From: Planctomycetota bacterium
GTDB taxonomy: Bacteria; Planctomycetota; Phycisphaerae; WQYP01
Direction of reading: 5' to 3'
Assembly: GCA_021805585.1 (NCBI GenBank)
Contig: JAJZEY010000111.1
Location: 1 to 5,266 of the forward strand
DNA length: 5,266 nt
The notes beneath the pieces were generated by a model. That model was given only the letters and a program-made list of their open reading frames with translations. It did no database searches and was not told where the DNA came from. Positions 1 through 5,266 of the stretch are shown here, one piece after another (position 1 is the first letter of the stretch; every line of letters starts with the position of its first letter). The translations under genes were made by a program, and so were the position numbers.

Positions 1-468
1 GGCCGGATGATGCAGTGGGGCGAAACAGAAGCAGATTCCGGCGGCCGCCAGACAGGCGGCCTGCGCTTCGGGTGCGGCATCCACGCGTACGCCAAGTTCG
101 CCAAGCACATCGGAAGAACCGCTCCGGCTGGTAACGGCTTTGTTGCCATGTTTGGCGACCGGCACGCCGCAGGCGGCGGCCACAATGGCGGCGGTGGTGG
201 AAATATTAAACAGGCGCGATCCGGTACCCCCGGCCCCGCAGGTGTCAATCACCATGTCCGGCGCTGCAACACGGACAGCCATTTTTCGCATCACCCGCGC
301 CGCCCCGACCAGTTCTTCAACGGTCGGCTCGCGCGTCGCAAGCATTGCCAGGAATGCGCCGATCTGCGCGGTCTGGGCGTGGCCGGCCATGATCTGTTCA
401 ATGGCACCACAGGCCTGATCTTCGGAAAGGGTTTGGCCGGCGGCGAGACGCGCAAGAATATCTTTCAT
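1..468 (-). CDS. trpD: Anthranilate phosphoribosyltransferase, N-terminal 156 residues (cut by window edge)
   Basis: This enzyme joins anthranilate to PRPP, giving phosphoribosyl-anthranilate, the second committed step of tryptophan synthesis in the cytoplasm. The visible part is the helical N-terminal domain (about residues 1-65, beginning MKDILARLAAGQTLSEDQ) and the start of the nucleoside phosphorylase-like fold. Diagnostic motifs are the PRPP loop DTCGAGGTGS (75-84), FNIST (87-91), and KHGNKAVTSRSGSSDVL (106-122), followed by FAPLHHPA just before the edge. Family members are about 340 residues, so roughly half is missing. The loop reads GAGGT where GTGGD is usual. I chose ATG at 468, preceded by a weak purine-rich AGGCGG. 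An in-frame GTG at 480 has no ribosome site, and the frame is closed by a stop at 507-505. It lies 72 bases after galK on the same strand. Identity is secure; the exact start is moderately secure. Confidence 0.95.
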   Translation of the reverse strand, partial: MKDILARLAAGQTLSEDQACGAIEQIMAGHAQTAQIGAFLAMLATREPTVEELVGAARVMRKMAVRVAAPDMVIDTCGAGGTGSRLFNISTTAAIVAAACGVPVAKHGNKAVTSRSGSSDVLGELGVRVDAAPEAQAACLAAAGICFCFAPLHHPA

Positions 469-518
469 ATCCGCCTGCACGTATAAATACTGATATATTT
501 TGATTTAGCGTTAGCCAT
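465..518 (-). CDS. Possible 17-codon upstream ORF overlapping the trpD start
   Basis: An ATG at 518 opens a 17-codon frame (MANAKSKYISIYTCRRI) whose TGA overlaps the trpD ATG as ATGA, the arrangement typical of translational coupling. A GAGGA element lies about 11 bases upstream, slightly far for a ribosome site. The peptide contains no tryptophan, so it is not a classical trp attenuation leader, and I see no competing hairpins. A second tiny frame (MLEEAKSYG) starts at 540, immediately after the galK stop. The whole 469-540 gap is markedly AT-rich compared with its surroundings, and frames this short arise easily by chance. I list it because of the overlap and do not assign a function. Confidence 0.2.
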   Translation of the reverse strand: MANAKSKYISIYTCRRI

Positions 519-540
519 AGGATTTCGCTTCCTCAAGCAT

Positions 541-1722
541 TCAACCGGAAATGACCTGCGCGCCGGCGCTGGGCCTGGTAACAAACCAGGTGCTGATCAG
601 GTTGGTCTTTTCCGGATACACACTGGCGATGGCATCCTCCAGCGACGCGACCGCCTCGCTGGGCAGCAGCGTCACAATGCAGCCGCCGAAGCCTCCCCCC
701 GTCATGCGGGCACCGTATACGCCGGGCACGGAGCGGGCAATATGCACCAGAATATCAAGCTCCCGGCAACTGACGCCGTAATTATCCCGGAGGCTCTGAT
801 GGGATTCATACATCAATCGCCCGGCGGTGGTCCAGTCGTTTTTTTCCAGTGCGGCGGCGAAATCCTGGGTTCGCCTGTTCTCGGTGATCACGTGCGTGGC
901 CCGCAGAAACACCATCGGGTCCATTCCCATCCGGACGGTTTCCAGCATTTCCAGGGTCACATCCCGGAGAGCCTTGACCGCGGGGTACCGCTTTTTAAGG
1001 ATTTCAACCGCGCGCTGGCACTGGTTTCGCCGGGCCTGATATTCGCCCTGAACAAGTTCATGTTTCACGTTGGTATTGGCGACCAGAATCCGCAAATTCT
1101 CGTCGCGTATCGGAACCTGCCGCCGGGAAAGATCTCGGCAATCCAGCAGCAATGCGTGGCCGGCCTGTCCCATTACGGAAATGAATTGGTCCATAATTCC
1201 GCAAGGCATCCCCGCGTAATGATGTTCGGCCCATTGGCAAGCCAGGGCCAGTTCCACACCATCGAGTGTTTTACCGTTGACCGTCAGGAGCGCCAGCGCC
1301 GTGGCTACTTCAAATGCGGCGCTGGATGACAGGCCGCTGCCCAGCGGCACATCACTGTAGACCAGCGCGTCCATGCCGCGCGGGGATAAACCACGCTGCC
1401 GCAGGGCTTCGGCCGCACCGCGCGCATATAACGACCACTTGGGTGGGTCTTTGGTGACGACCGAATCAATGGCGAATTCCGCCATCTGTTCCTGAAGCAC
1501 GCTGAAAATTCGAATGCGACCATCGTTGCGCGGGCGGGCCACGATGGTGGTGACCCGATCCAGGGCCATTGGAAACACAAAGCCGTCGTTGTAGTCGGTA
1601 TGTTCGCCAATCAGGTTCACACGGCCCGGTGCGCAAACCGCCACCAGCTTTTCCGTCGTTGCGCCGCTATCGGTTGAAGAAAAGGTTTTATGAAACAACT
1701 GTTCCAGTTCCGCCTTGACCAT
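541..1722 (-). CDS. galK: Galactokinase
   Basis: This GHMP-family kinase phosphorylates alpha-D-galactose with ATP to galactose 1-phosphate, the entry step of the Leloir pathway in the cytoplasm. The 393-residue product matches the usual 380-390. The galactokinase signature PGRVNLIGEHTDY is at 32-44, with the sugar-contacting E40, H41 and D43. The GHMP ATP loop LGSGLSSSAAFE is at 127-138. The region CGIMDQF (174-180) carries the expected catalytic Asp178. The third motif GARMTGGGFGGC is at 337-348. All key residues are present, so it should be active. ATG 1722 is chosen because an AAGGGA ribosome site sits 7 bases upstream and it gives family-typical length. An in-frame ATG at 1761 would add 13 unconserved residues. 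It follows the GT-C gene after 115 bases and precedes trpD. No galT or galE is in view. Mevalonate or homoserine kinase is ruled out by the galactose-binding signature. Confidence 0.96.
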   Translation of the reverse strand: MVKAELEQLFHKTFSSTDSGATTEKLVAVCAPGRVNLIGEHTDYNDGFVFPMALDRVTTIVARPRNDGRIRIFSVLQEQMAEFAIDSVVTKDPPKWSLYARGAAEALRQRGLSPRGMDALVYSDVPLGSGLSSSAAFEVATALALLTVNGKTLDGVELALACQWAEHHYAGMPCGIMDQFISVMGQAGHALLLDCRDLSRRQVPIRDENLRILVANTNVKHELVQGEYQARRNQCQRAVEILKKRYPAVKALRDVTLEMLETVRMGMDPMVFLRATHVITENRRTQDFAAALEKNDWTTAGRLMYESHQSLRDNYGVSCRELDILVHIARSVPGVYGARMTGGGFGGCIVTLLPSEAVASLEDAIASVYPEKTNLISTWFVTRPSAGAQVISG

Positions 1723-1729
1723 GGGTACA

Positions 1730-1735
1730 TCCCTT
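1730..1735 (-). promoter_or_regulatory. Ribosome binding site of galK
   Basis: On the minus strand AAGGGA lies 7 bases before ATG 1722. It decides between this start and the in-frame ATG at 1761, and favours the 393-residue product. Confidence 0.6.
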
Positions 1736-1812
1736 TTCCATACATTGCGTCTGAACGCCAATCGCCTGTCCCACCGGCCACCGCGACCGCCCAGGACAAA
1801 CTTCGCTTCACT

Positions 1813-1841
1813 ATGCTATTGGCCGCACGGGTCTAAATCAA
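1813..1841 (-). promoter_or_regulatory. Weak candidate sigma-70-type promoter for galK
   Basis: Minus-strand TTGATT (1841-1836), overlapping the stop of the preceding gene, is separated by 17 bases from TAGCAT (1818-1813). Each hexamer matches consensus at 4 of 6 positions. Transcription would begin near 1806, leaving about 84 bases of leader before galK. This would let galK be expressed apart from the glycosyltransferase genes. Matches of this quality occur by chance, and the host's promoter consensus is unknown. The rest of the 115-base gap holds only a poor stem-loop (TGTCC/GGACA arms) without a T-tract, and no gene. Confidence 0.2.
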
Positions 1842-3658
1842 TGCGGCATGGCGGAGGTTACGGGTGCGGGTGCGGGGCGGGGAAGGAGTTCAAAAAGGGT
1901 CTGAATGGCATGACCGTCATTGACGCGATCCAGAATGCGCCAGTGCCGATGGGCCAGTCCGGCAATCAGGTGCAGCTGAGTGCGTTGGGGCTGGCCATCA
2001 AAAGTCAGCAGGAAAATAGACCGATTATTCTGCCCGGCTATTTGGGCCAGCCGTTCAATGGAAATACCGGGCATAATGCGGTTGGCGTAGTACAGCACCC
2101 CCAGCCATGGCTCGTCCGTGGTAAGGGTATAAATTTTCCGACCATGGGTCAGCGCGACCATCTGTTCGGTCGCCTGGCGATAGCGACTTACCTGATAGCC
2201 GCGCCCGTTCATGTAGCCGGCGTAGCAACCGATGGTAAATAACCAGCCAGCGATGGCGTACGCGATAAAAGCCTGGTCGAAACGACGGCGGAATTCCCAG
2301 CGCCAGACCTGCAAACCCAGCAGGATTAAAATAACCGCAAGGACACCCCACCCGACCGGGGTTAAAACCGAAAGTGCGGGCTTAAGCAACGCGATACCCT
2401 GCATAAGGGTCCAATGCGAGTCCTGATAGACCGGGGCATGATGCGATGCAATGATAATGGGAATGCCGGCCAGAATAGCCGATCCCAGTCCGACAAAAAT
2501 GATGGATTGCGCGGCCAGCAGCACCCGCGCCGCGGGTTCCAGCAACAGATTGCGTTTCAGGCGCGCGAATTCCTGCCAGACGGCCGCAGCCAGCAGCGCT
2601 GCGAATGGAAACTGCTGAAGTGCGTAGCGCTGCTTTTTCTGGTGTGGAATCGTAAGGAGCAGCAGCCCCAGAACCAGAACAATCCAGAACAGCCAGCGGC
2701 TGCGGCGCTCTGAATCGGTCGGTGGCGGATCAGACCGGGTGGGCAGGAACGGCAACGCGAGGCCGCCAATTAAGGCGGGAGTCCAGGGAAATGTCCATCC
2801 GAGGATAGCCAGATAATACCAGTCGGTCTGCTTGTATTGGGGACCGCGCGCCGCGGCGTAGCGGGTAAATTGCCGCCACCAGATTGCCCAGGCACTTCCG
2901 CCAAATTGGGTGCGATATCGGGCAGCGACAAAAAATAACCACGGAGAAAATACCGCTATTGATACCACCAGTGCAATAAGGATGGCCAGCCACGCCCGCG
3001 GATTGCGCAGGTGATAGCGCAAAAGCCAAAGACCATACGGAATCAGCACATACATGGGCGGGACGGGGCCTTTGCTTAAAACAGATAGTCCAAGCGCCGC
3101 ACCGCCGAGTGCCGCTGAAAGCCACCAGAGCCGTCGGCATTCGGCGGCCATAAGTAAGCCAAGAAAGCCCAGCGTGGTAAAGGCTGTGGCGTAAATATCA
3201 TAGGAAGCCAAGCGCGATTGACGGACAAAAACCAACATGCCGGCCAGTGTCAGCGCCGCAAAAAGGCCCAAGCGGCGATCCCGCGAGGTGACACAGCCGA
3301 TGGCATAGGTGGCCCAGCAGGTGAAAACGCCAAGAATAACGGAAGGCAGTCGCACCACCCACAAACTATCGGTATGAAACAGCACCGCAAGACCGGCGGG
3401 GATCCAAACCGGCAACGGCGGCTTGACCATTCGCGGATAGCCGCCCAAAGTCGGCAAAAGCCAATGCCCATCGCGAAAGGCTTCGCGCACGGGAAGAAGA
3501 TTGAAAAGCTCCATCATGGCGGTGGAGTCGCCGGTGCCCAGGAAAAGCAAATACAGCGGCAGGGCAAACAGAGCAATAACCGCCAGGGCGCGGCGATGGG
3601 AAATGGTCCAGTCGCCCGCAGTGGGCAATCGCGGAAGTTTAATGTCGTCTGTCATCAT
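1838..3658 (-). CDS. GT-C fold membrane glycosyltransferase, ArnT/PMT_2-like
   Basis: This is a polytopic inner-membrane protein of 606 residues with about 13 hydrophobic spans (the first at 22-41, the last near 462-481) and a soluble C-terminal domain (about 486-606). It resembles the family that transfers a sugar from a polyprenyl-phosphate donor to an acceptor on the outer side of the membrane, as ArnT does to lipid A. Family-like features are an acidic residue after the first span (D44), GHWLLPTLGGYP then KPPLPVW (79-85), LSKGP (194-198), PW (239-240, 291-292), and KKQRYALQQFPFAALL (341-356), the counterpart of the usual K-x-x-x-Y-x-L-P stretch. The C-terminal DEPWLGVLYYANR also fits. The usual D-E-x-R motif reads D-S-T-A. 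ATG 3658 is chosen because GGGG lies 7 bases upstream; ATG 3655 is possible. A longer frame from 3763 would overlap the preceding gene by 103 bases and is rejected. It starts 2 bases after the GT2 stop, implying an operon and coupled translation. Donor and acceptor are unknown. Confidence 0.85.
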   Translation of the reverse strand: MMTDDIKLPRLPTAGDWTISHRRALAVIALFALPLYLLFLGTGDSTAMMELFNLLPVREAFRDGHWLLPTLGGYPRMVKPPLPVWIPAGLAVLFHTDSLWVVRLPSVILGVFTCWATYAIGCVTSRDRRLGLFAALTLAGMLVFVRQSRLASYDIYATAFTTLGFLGLLMAAECRRLWWLSAALGGAALGLSVLSKGPVPPMYVLIPYGLWLLRYHLRNPRAWLAILIALVVSIAVFSPWLFFVAARYRTQFGGSAWAIWWRQFTRYAAARGPQYKQTDWYYLAILGWTFPWTPALIGGLALPFLPTRSDPPPTDSERRSRWLFWIVLVLGLLLLTIPHQKKQRYALQQFPFAALLAAAVWQEFARLKRNLLLEPAARVLLAAQSIIFVGLGSAILAGIPIIIASHHAPVYQDSHWTLMQGIALLKPALSVLTPVGWGVLAVILILLGLQVWRWEFRRRFDQAFIAYAIAGWLFTIGCYAGYMNGRGYQVSRYRQATEQMVALTHGRKIYTLTTDEPWLGVLYYANRIMPGISIERLAQIAGQNNRSIFLLTFDGQPQRTQLHLIAGLAHRHWRILDRVNDGHAIQTLFELLPRPAPAPVTSAMPH

Positions 3659-3660
3659 AT

Positions 3661-4788
3661 TTACGCCCCGTTTTGTGTTTGGGCGGCGGCGTCCGGACGG
3701 CTTTCCGGCGGTGCCGACATATCGCCCGGACGGGGCTGCGGGCGACCGGGACGGCCGCGCCAAGTTTGCGCGCCGTGGCGGATTTCCCGCACGGTATAGA
3801 CCGCCTTGTGCTGGGCTTCAAAATAGACACGGGAAATTAATTCGGCCAACAGACCGGTGGAAAAAAAGACCAGTGCCATCATAAACAGCAACGCCCCCAG
3901 GATAAGGAGCGGACCGTGCGCAAGGAGCACGGATTGACCGCGGATTTTTTCAACAATCAGGAAGCAGCCGATTAAAAATGCCAGGCCAAGCTGGATCAGG
4001 CCGATTTTGCCGAACAGATGCAGTGGTCGCGTCAGGTAGCTGTTAAGAAATTTAATGGTAATCAGGTCCAGCATGACGCGAAAGGTGCGACCAATGCCAT
4101 AATTTGACGGGCGATAGGGAGCCTGGATATTTTTAATTGGCACTTCGGTAATCGTCGCGCCGATCATGGCGGCCAGGGCGGGGATAAAACGGTGGGAGTC
4201 GCCATACAGGTTCAAATGCTCGATCACGCCGCGCCGATAGGCCTTAAAGGTGGTGCCAAAATCGTGAATTTCAACGCCGGAAATTTTACGAATCAGCCAG
4301 TTGGCGGTGGAACTGGGTATGCGACGAAAAAAAAGGCCATCGACGCGGCGTTGCCGCCAGCCGGAAACAACATCAAATCCTTCGTCTATTTTGGCGATGA
4401 AATTCGGAATTTCGTTCGGATCGTGCTGCAAATCGCCATCCATGGCCAGAATAATTTCGCCACGGGCATGATCAAACCCGGCCGCGAGTGCGGGGGTTTG
4501 ACCGAAATTACGGCGCAACTGAATCACCAGCACATGCGGATCATGAATGGCGATTTCCGCAAGACGCTGCCAGGTGGAATCTTTGCTGCCATCGTCAATG
4601 TAAATAATCTCATAAGGCTTGCCCAGGGAGGCAAGGTTGCGGGTCAGACCGGCATGCAGTTCTGTAACGGAATCCTGTTCATTGAACATTGGGACGACCA
4701 TGGAATAGAACGGCTCAACGGTAACACTGCGCCAGTCGGCGTGGTCCGCGATGCTCGCTGGAAGCTGATTGCCTGTGGCATTGTGCAT
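3661..4788 (-). CDS. GT2-family polyprenyl-phosphate glycosyltransferase, membrane-anchored
   Basis: The 375-residue product belongs to the DPM1/GtrB/ArnC-like glycosyltransferases, which transfer a sugar from a nucleotide donor to undecaprenyl (or other polyprenyl) phosphate at the cytoplasmic face. The GT-A domain begins at YSMVVPMFNEQD (29-40), with DDGSKDST (65-72), LRRNFGQTPALAAGFDHA (91-108), and the metal-binding DGD at 117-119 within AMDGDLQHDP. FGTTFKAYRR (177-186) follows. Two membrane spans lie near 260-280 and 289-315, ending in the family-typical ELISRVYFEAQHKAVYTVRE. A Pro/Arg/Ala-rich tail (about 341-375) is probably disordered. Start ATG 4788 is chosen for its GGAG ribosome site at 5 bases spacing. 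The frame stays open upstream to ATGs at 4899, 4968 and 4992, but none has a ribosome site and the added residues match nothing I know. It is the first gene of the pair with the GT-C enzyme. The sugar is not readable from sequence, so arnC or gtrB would be over-specific. Confidence 0.9.
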   Translation of the reverse strand: MHNATGNQLPASIADHADWRSVTVEPFYSMVVPMFNEQDSVTELHAGLTRNLASLGKPYEIIYIDDGSKDSTWQRLAEIAIHDPHVLVIQLRRNFGQTPALAAGFDHARGEIILAMDGDLQHDPNEIPNFIAKIDEGFDVVSGWRQRRVDGLFFRRIPSSTANWLIRKISGVEIHDFGTTFKAYRRGVIEHLNLYGDSHRFIPALAAMIGATITEVPIKNIQAPYRPSNYGIGRTFRVMLDLITIKFLNSYLTRPLHLFGKIGLIQLGLAFLIGCFLIVEKIRGQSVLLAHGPLLILGALLFMMALVFFSTGLLAELISRVYFEAQHKAVYTVREIRHGAQTWRGRPGRPQPRPGDMSAPPESRPDAAAQTQNGA

Positions 4789-4793
4789 GAATT

Positions 4794-4799
4794 CTCCGT
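4794..4799 (-). promoter_or_regulatory. Ribosome binding site of the GT2 gene
   Basis: Minus-strand ACGGAG precedes ATG 4788 with 5 bases between. It is the best Shine-Dalgarno match among the candidate starts in this frame and sets the N-terminus about 29 residues before the first catalytic-domain strand, as expected for the family. Confidence 0.7.
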
Positions 4800-5019
4800 A
4801 AGCCGACCAGCCGATGACCGCCAACCAGCCGAGCCGACAAATAAGATACCGGCTTTTTGGTTTTTTTTCTCCCCTGGCGGGCTGAATGGGCGGATTCATG
4901 GCGCATTTTGCGCGCCCTGACGATGGCGTGTGATGGGGACGATTGGCCGCGTGCGTGCGGCGCGACATGAATTCCGGCCGCAGCGGTGCCAAGCGCGGAT
5001 GAATTTAAAACAGGTGCGC

Positions 5020-5053
5020 AATCCCGATTGGCGGCTCCTGCCGCATCGGGATT
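5020..5053 (-). terminator. Strong intergenic hairpin, probable terminator of the upstream gene
   Basis: The arms AATCCCGAT and ATCGGGATT pair perfectly over 9 bases. Inside them GCGGC pairs with GCCGC over 5 more, closing a 4-base loop (AGGA on the minus strand), with a 2-base CA bulge on one side. The stem begins 28 bases after the stop of the frame ending at 5082, a sensible place for a terminator. The T-rich stretch (TGTTTTAAATT) starts about 8 bases past the stem instead of directly after it, and the other direction has no T-tract. Intrinsic termination may therefore be weak, and an mRNA-stabilising or regulatory hairpin is the alternative. The structure itself is certain; its role is inferred. 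Confidence 0.5.
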
Positions 5054-5081
5054 TCGTCGAAAAATGGCGCTATGCAAGCGG

Positions 5082-5266
5082 TCAATCAGGTTTAAAATGC
5101 GTCGCGACAAAGAGCTGGTCATGCGGCACCACGGATTCTCCCTTCATTTGTGCCAGGGAAGAGACCTTCGCGGACAACATGATACCATCGCGATAATATG
5201 TAAACGTCCCGCGAAGTACAGGTGGGCCCAGGCCGCTTTTTCGTCTTTAATTTTCGGCGGCGGAGG
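5082..5266 (-). pseudogene. Unidentified gene, 3' end, apparently frameshifted
   Basis: Two minus-strand frames here look protein-like in succession. From the edge the first reads PPPPKIKDEKAAWAHLYFAG and stays open to a TGA at 5144. The second is open from 5246, just after a TAA, to a TGA at 5082 and reads GTFTYYRDGIMLSAKV, then ESVVPHDQLFVATHFKPD at its end. Joining them by one -1 shift at the AAAAA run near 5239-5235 would give a single continuous C-terminus. The probable terminator hairpin downstream of 5082 fits a gene ending there. I do not recognise the family. Alternatives are a sequencing error in the homopolymer, a real small ORF from ATG 5180 (32 residues, no good ribosome site), or chance. 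No plus-strand gene is convincing here. Confidence 0.3.

Larger units (their letters stand above)
4789..5081 (-). other. Intergenic leader upstream of the glycosyltransferase pair
   Basis: About 290 bases without a convincing gene on either strand. It holds the strong hairpin at 5020-5053, a short GGCGC/GCGCC stem-loop at 4900-4916, and runs of A on the minus strand (8 at 4868-4861, 5 at 4858-4854). The GT2 frame is open through 4789-4992, and its part from ATG 4899 (MNPPIQPARG...) contains a hydrophobic stretch, so a longer GT2 N-terminus is not excluded. I found no promoter pair good enough to mark, although the operon promoter should lie here if the hairpin ends the upstream transcript. 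Confidence 0.5.

Noticed and set aside
742..1329. Long plus-strand open frame of 195 codons
   Set aside because: It is antisense to the core of galK, which has every family motif; the frame is a by-product of GC-rich codon use.
1838..3763. Longer version of the GT-C protein with 35 more N-terminal residues
   Set aside because: It would overlap the GT2 gene by 103 bases, has an Arg/Pro-rich non-conserved start, and the ribosome site fits ATG 3658.
3218..3884. Overlapping plus-strand open frames opposite the two glycosyltransferase genes
   Set aside because: They are rich in Gln, Arg, Pro and Gly with no recognisable motif and lie antisense to well-supported genes.
1838..4788. Classical arnC-arnT aminoarabinose operon
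   Set aside because: The families match in outline, but arnA, arnB, arnD and flippase genes are absent from view and the GT-C catalytic loop diverges.
4854..4868. T-rich run on the plus strand as an intrinsic terminator
   Set aside because: No stable GC-rich hairpin directly precedes it on that strand, and no plus-strand gene needs ending there.
4900..4916. Short GGCGC/GCGCC stem-loop
   Set aside because: Only 5 pairs with a 7-base loop and no T-tract; expected by chance at this GC content.
4930..5196. Plus-strand open frame of 88 codons near the right edge
   Set aside because: No motif, uneven composition, and it contains both arms of the 34-base hairpin, which is unlike coding sequence.

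Overview
The window shows one chromosomal stretch of a fairly GC-rich bacterium. Every gene I can support reads on the minus strand, so transcription runs from high to low coordinates. No rRNA, tRNA, mobile element, CRISPR array or phage gene was seen. Nothing fixes the taxon. The moderately high GC, Shine-Dalgarno-type start sites and a glycosyltransferase pair of envelope type suit many Gram-negative-like bacteria. A Planctomycetes/Phycisphaerae-type host is only a guess.

In the order of transcription: (1) 5266-5082 holds the 3' end of an unidentified gene, readable as protein only if the reading frame shifts once, so it is either broken or mis-sequenced. (2) 5081-4789 is non-coding and carries a strong, nearly perfect hairpin (5053-5020), probably the end of the upstream transcript. 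(3) 4788-3661 is a GT2-family, membrane-anchored polyprenyl-phosphate glycosyltransferase. (4) 3658-1838, two bases later, is a large multi-spanning GT-C (ArnT/PMT_2-like) glycosyltransferase. (5) After a 115-base gap, 1722-541 encodes galactokinase (galK). (6) After a 72-base AT-rich gap containing possible tiny ORFs, 468-1 encodes the first 156 residues of anthranilate phosphoribosyltransferase (trpD), cut by the window edge.

The two glycosyltransferases form a coherent module. By family precedent the GT2 enzyme loads a sugar from a nucleotide donor onto a polyprenyl phosphate at the cytoplasmic face, and the GT-C enzyme transfers that sugar to an acceptor on the outer face of the membrane. 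Neither the sugar nor the acceptor can be read from sequence. GalK could feed a galactose-derived sugar pool, but no galT, galE or flippase is visible, so that link is inference. trpD belongs to tryptophan synthesis and looks like a same-strand neighbour rather than part of the sugar pathway. I found no clearly new system. The items most worth checking are the divergent catalytic motif of the GT-C enzyme, the small ORF that overlaps the trpD start, and the broken reading frame at the right edge.
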